From assembly GCA_014859965.1 (NCBI GenBank), contig JACZKQ010000089.1:62001-126000 (forward strand): a stretch of DNA of 64,000 nucleotides, given 5' to 3'. Of this stretch, positions 35,660 to 44,541 are shown in pieces. The DNA comes from Phycisphaerae bacterium. Lineage in GTDB: Bacteria > Planctomycetota > Phycisphaerae > Sedimentisphaerales > Anaerohalosphaeraceae. The stretch's first letter is position 1. Each line of letters begins with the position of its first letter. The position numbers and the translations under genes are program-made. Below the pieces are notes generated by a model. The model searched no databases. It worked only from the letters and a program-made list of their open reading frames with translations, and was not told the DNA's origin.

Positions 35660-36826
35660 ATGAAAAGACCAAAGATCACGACGTCACGGCAAGGCCGCCT
35701 GAGTCTTCACCTGGTTCCGGCTCTGATCTGGATCACGGCCGTTGCCGGTGTGGGTGCCTTGTTTGTCTATCGTGCGGAGCGATGCGAGGTGGTCGGGCTC
35801 GCCCTCGGCGAAGTCTACAATGTCGCGGCCACGAGCCACGGGCGCGTCAAGACCCTTCCCGTCAAATTATTCGAGCATGTCAAGGCCGGCGAAGTACTGG
35901 TCGTAATCAACACCGTTCTCGACAATGAAATGCTGCAAAGCGAACTGGAAGCCGAAAAAGCCACTATTGAACTGGAGATCGCCCGCCTCAAAGCCGAACT
36001 CAACGCAGCCGAGGAATCACTGCGAATGCAGGTGGCCGAACACGAGCAGGACCACACCGAGGCCCTCCGGCGGATGTCCGTCGACGTCGAACGGGCTCGC
36101 CTGGCGGTCCTGGAAATCGAGACGGTTATCGAGCCCGACCGCATTATGCTCAAAGACCTCGAACTGGAAGTGCGAATCGTCAAGGATCTTTTGGCCAAAG
36201 AGGCTGTGGAAGCCTATGAACTGCAGAAGGCCGAGACCCAGTACAATTTTCTGGCCAGGAAGATCGCGGAAAATGAGCGACTCCTCGCTCAGGCGAAAAA
36301 GAATGCCGCCGAAGCCGCCGTACGCCTGGCGAAACTCGAAAGCAAAGAAGCCCTCATGCCGTCTCTGGGCCTGACGCTCAATCCCATTCGCACCGCCATC
36401 AACGTGCAGTACAAGAAAATCGACGAACTGCTGCTCGAACAGATGACCCAGCGCGTGGCCCTGCCTCTAATGGCGCCGTTTGACGGCGTCGTCAGTCAGA
36501 TTCTCAGGCGAAGCGGAGATACTGTTTTGCTGGGCGAACCCATATTGTCCATCGCCAGACCCACCGCCGACTCCGTGATGGCATGGGTCAAAGAGGAACA
36601 GGCGGCACAACTTCGAGAGGGCAGGCAGGTAAAGATCGTCCGGCGCGGCCACGGCGGCCAGATCGCCATGAGCCAAATCACCGGCGTTGGACCGGCGTTC
36701 CTGCCGCTGCCCATGGAGTTGTGGTTCGATCCCAAAGTGCCGGAATACGGATTGCCGTTTGAGGTCGCCGTGCCGCCGGGCTTGAAAATCAGGCCCAATG
36801 AGAAGGTGGGCATCAAACTGTTATAG
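35660..36826 (+). CDS. HlyD-family periplasmic adaptor
   Basis: The 388-residue membrane-fusion protein has an N-terminal membrane helix (about 18-38) and a first half lipoyl motif (ATSHGRVKTLPVKLFEHVKAGEVLVVIN). A long two-stranded coiled coil runs at about 95-235, and the second half lipoyl follows, with LMAPFDGVVSQILRRSGDTVLLGEPILSI. The C-terminal beta barrel ends the protein. Such adaptors bridge an inner-membrane unit and a TolC-type channel. No ABC, RND or MFS pump gene is in the operon, so the VTC/DUF4956 pair occupies the place where the pump would be. An AAGA precedes the ATG six bases after the previous stop. Confidence 0.9.
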   Translation: MKRPKITTSRQGRLSLHLVPALIWITAVAGVGALFVYRAERCEVVGLALGEVYNVAATSHGRVKTLPVKLFEHVKAGEVLVVINTVLDNEMLQSELEAEKATIELEIARLKAELNAAEESLRMQVAEHEQDHTEALRRMSVDVERARLAVLEIETVIEPDRIMLKDLELEVRIVKDLLAKEAVEAYELQKAETQYNFLARKIAENERLLAQAKKNAAEAAVRLAKLESKEALMPSLGLTLNPIRTAINVQYKKIDELLLEQMTQRVALPLMAPFDGVVSQILRRSGDTVLLGEPILSIARPTADSVMAWVKEEQAAQLREGRQVKIVRRGHGGQIAMSQITGVGPAFLPLPMELWFDPKVPEYGLPFEVAVPPGLKIRPNEKVGIKLL

Positions 36827-36890
36827 GCGGCCGGGTGATGAAATGCCGTCGCGATTTGTCGAAAAACGTACGGGGGCGGGTATCACGTAA

Positions 36891-38543
36891 ATGATTCGTA
36901 ACATTTACATCAGCATTGTACTTTGCCTGGGCGCCTTGGGCCTGACGGGCCTGTGCGTAGTCGGCGGCTGTGCGCTGGAGCCGGAAAAGGTCAAGAGCGA
37001 GGCCGACGAAGACGTCTACGGCATCGTCGACAAGAAATGGGACGAGAAATTCGGCATCCGAACCAATTACAGGATCAGCGATACCGAGGCATCCGCTAAT
37101 GCACTGCGTGTTGAAAAAGCCGTTCCCAAGTCCGGAACTCTTAACATCGCCGAAGCCGTCGCGCTGGCCACCGCACACAACCGCCCGTACCAGACCGAAA
37201 AGGAAGCGATATACCTCAAGGCGCTGGACCTGCGGCTGATCCGTCACAGCTACGAACCCAACCTGTTTGCTCTGGGCAGTATCGATGCCATCCGCGACGG
37301 TGAAGACGGGGCCATCGGCGGTGAAGCGGCGTTCGGGTTTCAACAATTGCTGGCCACCGGAGGCATGATCAGCACGCAAGTGGCGCTCGGCTGGATTGAC
37401 ATTCTCTCAGGGGACGTCCGCAGCGGCATGACGTCCATCCTCACCGCAGCGGTCCGGGTGCCTCTGCTCCGCGGCAGCGGCCGGGCCATCGCCCTTGAGC
37501 AACTGACACAGGCCGAACGCGATACGCTCTACCAGATTCGCATATTCAACAGGTTCCGAAAGACCTTTGTTGTCGACGTCATCAGCCAGTACTACAGGCT
37601 GCTGGAACTGTACAACATTATGGAGAACGCCGAAGCCAATTATCGCGTTCTTGGCACTTTCTATGAACGCATGGCCCCGCTCAACGAGGCGGGCAAACTG
37701 CCCAGGCACGAACTGCAGCAGGCGCATCAGGACAGGCTGCTGGCCCTGGACCTGTATGTCCAGGCAAGAAACGAATACGAGAAGGCGCTGGATCTGTTCA
37801 AAATCACGCTTGGCCTGCCCACGGCGACGGCAATGGCGCTGGACACGGCCGAGTTAACCGCGTTGGTGGCACACGGCGTCCCCACGGTCAACTTCAATGA
37901 GGAGGATGCGATCAGCACCGCATTGCGGACGCGACTGGACCTGGCCAACGTCGCAGACATGGTGATCGACACGGAGCGCAAAGTGACCGTTGCCGAGGAC
38001 GGCCTCCGGGCCCAGTTGGATTTGATCGGCGTCGCCCGTCCGAATTTCTCCGATCAGATGCACTTCGGAGCCGGCTCCGGGCAACTGCGGGATGCCGAAG
38101 ACAGATATATGCTCAGCGCTAAACTCGATCTGCCGCTCGACCGCATGGCCGAAAAAACAGCTTATCGAAAGGCCCTCATCGCACTGATCCAGCAGCGCCG
38201 GGCCCATGAAGAAGCCACCGACCAGGTTGTATTAGCTGTCCGTCAGGCCTACCGCAAGCTCAAGGAGGCGCGAGAGCGCTATCTGGTCCAGTCTCATGCT
38301 ACGACCCTGGCCCAGCAACGGGTGGACAACACTTTTCTCCTGTTGCAGTACAGCAGCGCACAAAATCGGCGGGCATCGGTGCGAGACGTGCTGGATGCTC
38401 AAAAAGACCTCTTCAGGGCACAGAATGACGCAACCGACGCACTGGTGGATTACAACATCGCCCTGCTGGAGTTCTACCGGGACGCGGGCGTGCTGCAGGT
38501 CAAGCCGGACGGCATGTGGCAGACAGTGGCTGCCGCCGAATAG
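36891..38543 (+). CDS. TolC-family outer-membrane lipoprotein
   Basis: The 550-residue outer-membrane factor begins with a signal peptide ending in a lipobox-like VVGGC (Cys27), so it is probably lipidated. The mature part shows the two-fold TolC repeat of long helices, with NIAEAVALATAHNRPYQTEKEAIYLKALDL near 87-116 as the first hairpin and QLRDAEDRYMLSAKLDLPLDRMAEKTAYRKA as its second-half counterpart. It would form the trimeric channel for the HlyD adaptor upstream. It is the last gene of the operon and is convergent with the cyclase gene, 38 bases away. Confidence 0.9.
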   Translation: MIRNIYISIVLCLGALGLTGLCVVGGCALEPEKVKSEADEDVYGIVDKKWDEKFGIRTNYRISDTEASANALRVEKAVPKSGTLNIAEAVALATAHNRPYQTEKEAIYLKALDLRLIRHSYEPNLFALGSIDAIRDGEDGAIGGEAAFGFQQLLATGGMISTQVALGWIDILSGDVRSGMTSILTAAVRVPLLRGSGRAIALEQLTQAERDTLYQIRIFNRFRKTFVVDVISQYYRLLELYNIMENAEANYRVLGTFYERMAPLNEAGKLPRHELQQAHQDRLLALDLYVQARNEYEKALDLFKITLGLPTATAMALDTAELTALVAHGVPTVNFNEEDAISTALRTRLDLANVADMVIDTERKVTVAEDGLRAQLDLIGVARPNFSDQMHFGAGSGQLRDAEDRYMLSAKLDLPLDRMAEKTAYRKALIALIQQRRAHEEATDQVVLAVRQAYRKLKEARERYLVQSHATTLAQQRVDNTFLLLQYSSAQNRRASVRDVLDAQKDLFRAQNDATDALVDYNIALLEFYRDAGVLQVKPDGMWQTVAAAE

Positions 38544-38581
38544 TTCTTTGCTGCGGCTCCCCCATCACTGGGGCTGTCATT

Positions 38582-40444
38582 CTAAGCAACTTCGTAGTCG
38601 ATTCCGCACAAGGTCTCGATCTTCTGCAGCGCCGAAGTTGCGAAGATGATCGGGTAGAGCTTCTCGAAATACCACAACCTTGCAAAATACAGACCGATGG
38701 GCGCCTCCGGTATTTCATGGACGTCCGCCAGATGCTCCACCAGCCATGTCCCCGCCCGGCCGACCGCCGCCTCCATCGGCGCAATCGGCAAATCCATAAC
38801 CGCGGCAAATGCGGCATCGTGCCGGACCCGCAGCAGGAGCGATGCAAGGGCATCGGCGGCAACCGCCGTTTCTTCAATGGACGCAAGCACGCCGCGGTCG
38901 CCGCCCCAGCCGCCCGTATCGCCCTGCGCCTCGAGCAGCCACTCAACCGCCCTGCCGATGTGGGCCGTTGCGGGCGCCAACAGTTGAAGCTGCGCACGAT
39001 TGAGACCCAGCAGAACACGTGCCGTACAATATACCGGGTTTTCCTTGCCCGGGCTCCTTTCATTGCCGAACCATAACGCAAGCCACGTGCCCTGCGGCGA
39101 CTGATTTCTCATAAGGAATCGGATCGCCCGACGCATCGCCCTTTCCGTCCGCTTCATTGCCGGGCCGGGCAGTTCATCGGCCCACACGCTCCAGGCCGCC
39201 AGCGCATGCGCCGTCAGGTCGGCCGCACTGCGGTCGAACGGCAGCCGGCCCCACCCTTTGCAGAAGGTCGGCATGCCGCCGTCACGGTTCTGCAGATCCA
39301 GCAGCCACTTAACGCCCGCAAACGCCTCGCCTGTCACCTCATCCGCCGGTCCCGCCAAGTGGTGTATCGCCAGCAGCGCCCCCGCCGTATCGTCGGCGTC
39401 CGGCACCGCCCCGGGCAGGTCCGTCCAGGCCCAGCCGCCCGGCGCCGCATGCGTGTACGGATGGCGCGAACGACACTGCTGGCCGAGAAGCCATAGCAAC
39501 AGCCGCGAACGCACCTTGGGTGAGAGTAGTGCAGGATAGTCGCGCCCCTGCGCCAGGGCCTTGACCGAGAGCGTCGTCACCCATGTCGCCAGATCGGTGT
39601 CGATGGGCCAGCTTCCGTCGGGCCGCACCCGCCTGACAAGAAAATCCACACTCGTGCCAACAAGAGGATGATCAACACATCCTGCCGCGGCGAGGCTCAT
39701 TACTACAAAACTCGTCAGCGGCGCCGCCTCCAGAAACCCGCCGTTAGCCGGTTGAATGCCGGCCAGGACTTGCAGCGTCCGTTTGCGCGCCCCGCCGCGA
39801 ATCCACCGCACAAACCGGTTGCGCGGCGGACGGTTGTGAAAGCTTGCCTGGCCCATCGCGATCAGCGCCGGCAGCGCATAGCTCACCACGCTGAGATTGA
39901 GCCACTTGAACAGCTCGTGGGGCAAAGCCGCCAACTCAAAAGGCAGCGGCGTTACAAAACGCCACGGGTCGTTCCCCAGTCGCCCTGCAAGTGCGCACAT
40001 GGTCAGAATGGGGACAGAAAATGTTCGATCTTTGCCGTAGTTGTCGTAGACGGCCTGCACCAGCGCCTCCGCCTCCAGGCTGCCTGCATATCCGCTCAGC
40101 CACTGCTCGGCTCGCTCTATGGACGACTCGAATGTGGGTTGCGACTCGCCCGCTGTGAAGGCTGCCCAGCAAAGCAGAGTCGTGCTGATGTTGCTTTCGC
40201 TGGCGACGGTATCGCCCCAGCCGCCGTCGGCGTTCTGATGGCTCGCCAGCCAGTCAAGACCCCGCGCAATTAGCGGCCTATGCCCTTGCGGATCAACGCG
40301 CGACAATGCAAACACCGCCGTCGCGGTGGACAGCGCACTGCTTGAAAGCGTCCCCCGCCAGGACCCCTCCTCCGTGCGCAGCGCCATCAGCCGATCCTTC
40401 AGGCCGGTCGCGGCCGCGGCAAGACGTGTACGGTCAATATCCAT
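38582..40444 (-). CDS. Squalene-hopene-cyclase-like class II terpene cyclase
   Basis: At 620 residues this has the size and alpha/alpha-barrel repeat layout of squalene-hopene cyclases. The class II protonating motif is present as DADD at 349-352 (VPDADDTAG). QW-like repeats occur at about 70-76 (QNADGGW), 385-398, 448-457 and 507-514. The C-terminus (GLYFARLWYFEKLYPIIFATSAL) resembles the SHC end. These enzymes protonate a polyprene and cyclise it on the cytoplasmic membrane face. The natural substrate is unknown; hopene synthesis is only one option. Its ATG shares one base with the preceding stop (TAATG), so translation is coupled to the smaller toroid protein. Confidence 0.85.
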   Translation of the reverse strand: MDIDRTRLAAAATGLKDRLMALRTEEGSWRGTLSSSALSTATAVFALSRVDPQGHRPLIARGLDWLASHQNADGGWGDTVASESNISTTLLCWAAFTAGESQPTFESSIERAEQWLSGYAGSLEAEALVQAVYDNYGKDRTFSVPILTMCALAGRLGNDPWRFVTPLPFELAALPHELFKWLNLSVVSYALPALIAMGQASFHNRPPRNRFVRWIRGGARKRTLQVLAGIQPANGGFLEAAPLTSFVVMSLAAAGCVDHPLVGTSVDFLVRRVRPDGSWPIDTDLATWVTTLSVKALAQGRDYPALLSPKVRSRLLLWLLGQQCRSRHPYTHAAPGGWAWTDLPGAVPDADDTAGALLAIHHLAGPADEVTGEAFAGVKWLLDLQNRDGGMPTFCKGWGRLPFDRSAADLTAHALAAWSVWADELPGPAMKRTERAMRRAIRFLMRNQSPQGTWLALWFGNERSPGKENPVYCTARVLLGLNRAQLQLLAPATAHIGRAVEWLLEAQGDTGGWGGDRGVLASIEETAVAADALASLLLRVRHDAAFAAVMDLPIAPMEAAVGRAGTWLVEHLADVHEIPEAPIGLYFARLWYFEKLYPIIFATSALQKIETLCGIDYEVA

Positions 40445-41331
40445 TACTCCCCACCCAAATGGCCCAGCGCCAGCAGCGCATAATATGTGTACTCGCAGTC
40501 GAGCGTCTCGTCCAGCCAGTTACCCGCAAACGCCCCGTCGGTGCTCCAAAGACTGTCGATGAATTCCAGCGTGGGACGCCTCACGCTTTCCAGCGCAGCG
40601 CCCGTCAGCGCCAGCGCGTGAATCGCCGTCGCCGTCGAGAGCAGGTCGGGAATGGGCGCCGTTGGCGTCGCCAGAAATCCGCCCGTCGCCCGGCTTCTCG
40701 CCAACAGCCACTGGGCCGATGCCGCCGCCGGGGGTTGTCCAAGATAGTGCAGCGCCGTCACGGCCGCGGCCGTCGCCGGCGCAGAGCCCGTCTGAATCGC
40801 AGCGTCGTTTGCATACGCCCCGTCCGGCCGTTGCAGCGAATGAATGCACGTGATCAGCCCCTCCGGGTTCGGCAGGGTTAATCCTAAATCCTGGTACGCG
40901 CCAAGGGCAAGAAAGCAGCCGTAACATGTGCCGCATTCGGCCCCCATCACATTGCCGTAGCCGCCGTCGCGACAGCGGTATAATTCCAGGCGCCGGCCGA
41001 GCTCCTTATTGAACACCGCCTCCGTCGCCATATCGATTACATTGGCACGACACCGCGCCAGGCAGGCAAGCCCGATGAGGTCCAGCACCCGGCCGTCAGC
41101 ATACTGCCGCAGGTAATCGACAGCCGGGGCGACTCTGTTTCCGGCGCCGAGCGCCACAAGCGTTTCAATCCCAAAAACCGTATAGTATAAATCACTTGCC
41201 TCTGCGCGTCCCTTGAACCCCCCGTCCGGATTCATTTGCCCCGAGGCAAACGCAATGACATCCATGACCGATTCATTCAGCAGGTGTTTCGCCCGGGCGG
41301 CGGCGGCCAGCATGTCGTGCCTGATAGTCAT
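40444..41331 (-). CDS. Prenyltransferase-like alpha/alpha toroid protein (half-size)
   Basis: The 295-residue protein is built of prenyltransferase/squalene-oxidase repeats (MNPDGGFKG, YRCRDGGYGN, QRPDGAYAN, STDGAFAG). DLYYTVFGIETLVALG (47-62) looks like the zinc-His helix of protein prenyltransferase beta subunits with Tyr in place of His, and DC at 278-279 resembles the D-x-C ligand pair. A Cys cluster sits at 133, 136 and 139. No DxDD is present, so it should not be a class II cyclase by itself. It may be a partner or a substrate-holding subunit for the cyclase downstream. It overlaps the DUF116-polyprenyl synthase gene by 59 bases; a later ATG at 41268 is a possible alternative start. Confidence 0.75.
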   Translation of the reverse strand: MTIRHDMLAAAARAKHLLNESVMDVIAFASGQMNPDGGFKGRAEASDLYYTVFGIETLVALGAGNRVAPAVDYLRQYADGRVLDLIGLACLARCRANVIDMATEAVFNKELGRRLELYRCRDGGYGNVMGAECGTCYGCFLALGAYQDLGLTLPNPEGLITCIHSLQRPDGAYANDAAIQTGSAPATAAAVTALHYLGQPPAAASAQWLLARSRATGGFLATPTAPIPDLLSTATAIHALALTGAALESVRRPTLEFIDSLWSTDGAFAGNWLDETLDCEYTYYALLALGHLGGE

Positions 41332-42976
41332 TACAGCAACCCATCAAATCAATCTCGTTGAATATCTTACTGATCACCCGCCGCAAGAGAGCCTTCAGAT
41401 CGCCGCTGGTCAACTGCCCAAGGCAGCTCAGCGCCCGCGACTTGTACAACTCCATCAAGTTGAACGCCGCACGCGGCACGGCGCATTCATCGAATATCCG
41501 CAGAACGTCCGCGTAAACGCCTTCGATCTCCACCGAACAATCCCACACCGATTTCAAGAGTTCCTTCTGCGGACCTTCGGCCTTCTCCAACGCCATGGCC
41601 AGCAGCAGCGAAGGTTTCATGGCCTTGACATGCCGCAACCCGTCGCCCGTCTCGAACTCTTCGAGATCGTCCCGAATTTGATACGCGATCCCGAGGGCCT
41701 CGCTGTACGTTTCAAGCACCTCGGCAAGTTCCGCGTCGCGCCCCGCCACGATCGCCCCCAACTTCAGCGCCACCTCGAACGCCGGCGACGTCTTTTTACG
41801 GAAAATGTCGATCACCTCGTCAACGGACAGCGGCTGAGGCCTGCGGACCCACGCCAACTCCTTGCCCTGCCCGAGGCACAGGCTGCGGTGCCCCTGCGCG
41901 GCAACCTGAACGCAACGCGCCCTGCACGCATCGGGCAATGCCAGTTCGGCGAGCAGCCGATACCCCTCGCCTAACAGGTAATCGCCGACATTCAGGGCAA
42001 TCGGCACGCCGCATTGGGCATGCACGGTCTTGCGCCCGTAACGCAGGTCGTCACCGTCCTCGATGTCATCATGGATGAGCGACGCTTTGTGAAAGCACTC
42101 CACCGCGACCGCCGCCTGCTGCAGCGCCTGCGGAAGCTTACTGCCGTCGGCCGTCAGCGCTTCGTATACCGCCGCTGTCAGGAACGGCCGCCATCGCTTG
42201 CCTTCGCCTGCAAGCCAGTCGGCCCCCAGTTTCTCGACTTCGCTCAGTTCGCCGCCGATCAGCCGCCCCACCGCATCCTGATTAAACCATGTCTCCACCT
42301 CGCTCCGCAGCGCTTCGAGATTCAGTCGACGGGCCTCTTTCTCGGCCGTGCGGTAGATGACCTCCCACACCCAATCCACGTCCACACCGGTATTGCAGCA
42401 GCCATCGTACAGCAAAGGAATCGCAATGCCCGGCACCGCTCCGGCATCCATGTACGGAAAGACGTTTTCGAGAACCGACAAACAGCTCACGCCGATTATC
42501 GCATCGACCTTGCCGGTCTTGACCAGCGACATCACGATCGGCGAGCCCTCCGCGATGAGCACCGCATAGCCCAACTGCTCGGCCTGCCGCTTGAGTTCGT
42601 CGTTGAGACAGTTGCCGCAGTGCTCGCACAGCAGCCCGATTTCGTCAAACTCCGCCGGGCAAAGGTCCTTGTTGCGGAGGCACTTGGGCAACAGCAGAAG
42701 TCGTTTGTGATATGGGATGCCCGCCACCACCGGCCACCAGGCGGCATTACTCACTAACACCGCTGCGAAATCAGTGTATTTGTCATCCGCTCCTGTCGAC
42801 CGGATCACCTCCCCGGCATGGCGGCGCAACTCCCCCAATGAGAGCGGCGGGACCGGCTTGTGCTCCTCAACGTACCGGCCGACGGCCTCCAGCAGTGCTT
42901 CCCGCTCCTTTTTCGTCTTCGGAACGTTGTCCTGCGGCGGCCTGAACGATCTTGTTTGCGTTCCCAAATCTGCCAT
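41273..42976 (-). CDS. DUF116-polyprenyl diphosphate synthase fusion
   Basis: 567 residues with two parts. Residues about 5-215 are a DUF116 domain with a dense Cys set: 99 and 106, then 117, 120 and 123 (CEHCGNC), plus 165 and 193-194, which suggests a metal or FeS site. Residues about 240-540 are a trans-isoprenyl diphosphate synthase, with DDIED at 303-307 as the first Asp-rich motif and a second motif reading DDLEE (436-440) instead of DDxxD. The chain length of the product cannot be predicted safely. The start is the second of two adjacent ATGs and shares one base with the radical SAM stop (TGATG). It very probably makes the substrate for the cyclases that follow. Confidence 0.85.
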   Translation of the reverse strand: MADLGTQTRSFRPPQDNVPKTKKEREALLEAVGRYVEEHKPVPPLSLGELRRHAGEVIRSTGADDKYTDFAAVLVSNAAWWPVVAGIPYHKRLLLLPKCLRNKDLCPAEFDEIGLLCEHCGNCLNDELKRQAEQLGYAVLIAEGSPIVMSLVKTGKVDAIIGVSCLSVLENVFPYMDAGAVPGIAIPLLYDGCCNTGVDVDWVWEVIYRTAEKEARRLNLEALRSEVETWFNQDAVGRLIGGELSEVEKLGADWLAGEGKRWRPFLTAAVYEALTADGSKLPQALQQAAVAVECFHKASLIHDDIEDGDDLRYGRKTVHAQCGVPIALNVGDYLLGEGYRLLAELALPDACRARCVQVAAQGHRSLCLGQGKELAWVRRPQPLSVDEVIDIFRKKTSPAFEVALKLGAIVAGRDAELAEVLETYSEALGIAYQIRDDLEEFETGDGLRHVKAMKPSLLLAMALEKAEGPQKELLKSVWDCSVEIEGVYADVLRIFDECAVPRAAFNLMELYKSRALSCLGQLTSGDLKALLRRVISKIFNEIDLMGCCNDYQARHAGRRRPGETPAE

Positions 42977-44541
42977 CATCCCATCTCCACCGCTGTCTTG
43001 CGCTGCGCAATTTGCCTGCCGACCTTTCGGAAGGTCTTTCGCCACGAATACACCTCGGTCTTCCCCAGAAGCTGCATGGCCGTCCGCTTGAACCACGACA
43101 CACCGCCCGCCCGCTGGTTGTCCCAGAATAATAACGGGACTTTGCGGAAATTTATTTCATAACACCGGCTGTAAAGCTCAAGATGGTCGGCCCGCATCTT
43201 GTCGACCGTAAACCCGAGGTTGTTCTTGATCTGCTCGGCCAGCAAAGGCTCGTAGAACACGGGAAAAACCACGGCCTTCTGATCTTCCAGAAAATGCACC
43301 AACTTCAGCGTCCGCTCCACGTCGTTCGGCGTTTCGCCCGGCAGACCGAGGATCAGACTCACCACCGAGAAAAAGCCGTTGCGCCCCATGCGCTCCACCG
43401 TCTGCCGCACGAGGTCTTCCCAGTCCTCCGGCCGAAACGGCGCGAGCTTGCCCGGCGAGCTCTGCGCCACCAGATGCCCGTTGGCGCTTTCCACGCCCAT
43501 GTTGACCCACAGGTAATCCGAACGTTCCTCCCAGTTCAGCAGTTGGCGGACCTCACAAAGCTCTTCGTCCGTCATTTGTGCCGCCGACGAGATGTTTGCA
43601 TGATCGATCTGCATAAACGACAGACCTTTGATTTCGCGCATCCGTTCGAGAAGCCCGTGGAGCTTTTTGAACTCGGGCTTGACGCCCTCTGCGCCGTATC
43701 GGAAAAAATCCTCGCTGCCGCTGACCACCGAACGCACCCCCGCGGCGACATTGGTTTCAAGGTCCGCACAGATCGTCTCCACGGGCAGGTGTGCCATCTT
43801 CCTGTCGGCCATCGTGCAGAATTTGCAGCCGCGCCCGCATCCGCGAGACAACTCGATAATACCCAGCAGCGACGCGCCGCGGATCGGCCGGATACTTTGG
43901 AGGCACGTCCCCGCCTCCCGTACCACACGCTCGCGTGGATGCCCTTCAATCAGGTCCTTAACCAGTTGCGGCCCTTGCGACTCGAAGTACCCCTCGAAGA
44001 CCACGTCGATGCATTCGGCCGCCGTCGCGTCGGCATAGCGGTCCCACTGCCACGCGCCCGCCCCGCCGCCGACCACCTTGAAGCCATACCGCCGCTTGGC
44101 CTCGCCGATCCGGCGAAGCACATCTCTCGTCCAGTACCGCGTGTAAAGCTCGCCCTTCCAAAAGTTTTTGGTCGTCGTGTTGCTCATCCCCTGCCCGAGC
44201 GGATCGCTCGAACTGACGGCCACCACCTTGACCGAGGGGCCTAATACGCGATCCAGCGCATCGGGCGTCGTACAGACAATCTCGCCCGCGCCCAGGCCGC
44301 CATGTTCCAGGAGCGCCGACTCCACACGCCGCAGACCCAGGGGCGCCGTCCGCGCCCGGCCCAAAGTATCTGTCTTCACAGGCCGCGACACGAAATGTCG
44401 CATCACCGCCTCCGGCACCTGTGTCGTTTGCATGGTCGCAAAGATGCCCTCGAACAGCACCCTGTAGTCCGCACTGAGGGTCCTGTCGGCAACCAGGACA
44501 ACAACCGGTGCCGGTTCGCGACGGTTCACGTTATTCATCAT
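42976..44541 (-). CDS. Radical SAM protein with N-terminal Rossmann-like domain
   Basis: About 521 residues. The radical SAM cluster motif is CGRGCKFC (Cys235, 239 and 242; CxxxCxxC), inside SRGCGRGCKFCTMADRKMAHLP. The N-terminal ~190 residues resemble the cobalamin-binding-type fold of class B radical SAM proteins (VVVLVADR, KVVAVSSSDPLGQG, KVVGGGAGAWQWD), but the DxHxxG cobalamin motif is not visible. Lipid-modifying relatives with similar layout include archaeal tetraether and ring synthases; I infer only a general similarity. The 5' end overlaps the ferredoxin gene by 11 bases; a GTG at 44529 is an alternative start. Operon position suggests it modifies an isoprenoid. Confidence 0.82.
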   Translation of the reverse strand: MMNNVNRREPAPVVVLVADRTLSADYRVLFEGIFATMQTTQVPEAVMRHFVSRPVKTDTLGRARTAPLGLRRVESALLEHGGLGAGEIVCTTPDALDRVLGPSVKVVAVSSSDPLGQGMSNTTTKNFWKGELYTRYWTRDVLRRIGEAKRRYGFKVVGGGAGAWQWDRYADATAAECIDVVFEGYFESQGPQLVKDLIEGHPRERVVREAGTCLQSIRPIRGASLLGIIELSRGCGRGCKFCTMADRKMAHLPVETICADLETNVAAGVRSVVSGSEDFFRYGAEGVKPEFKKLHGLLERMREIKGLSFMQIDHANISSAAQMTDEELCEVRQLLNWEERSDYLWVNMGVESANGHLVAQSSPGKLAPFRPEDWEDLVRQTVERMGRNGFFSVVSLILGLPGETPNDVERTLKLVHFLEDQKAVVFPVFYEPLLAEQIKNNLGFTVDKMRADHLELYSRCYEINFRKVPLLFWDNQRAGGVSWFKRTAMQLLGKTEVYSWRKTFRKVGRQIAQRKTAVEMG

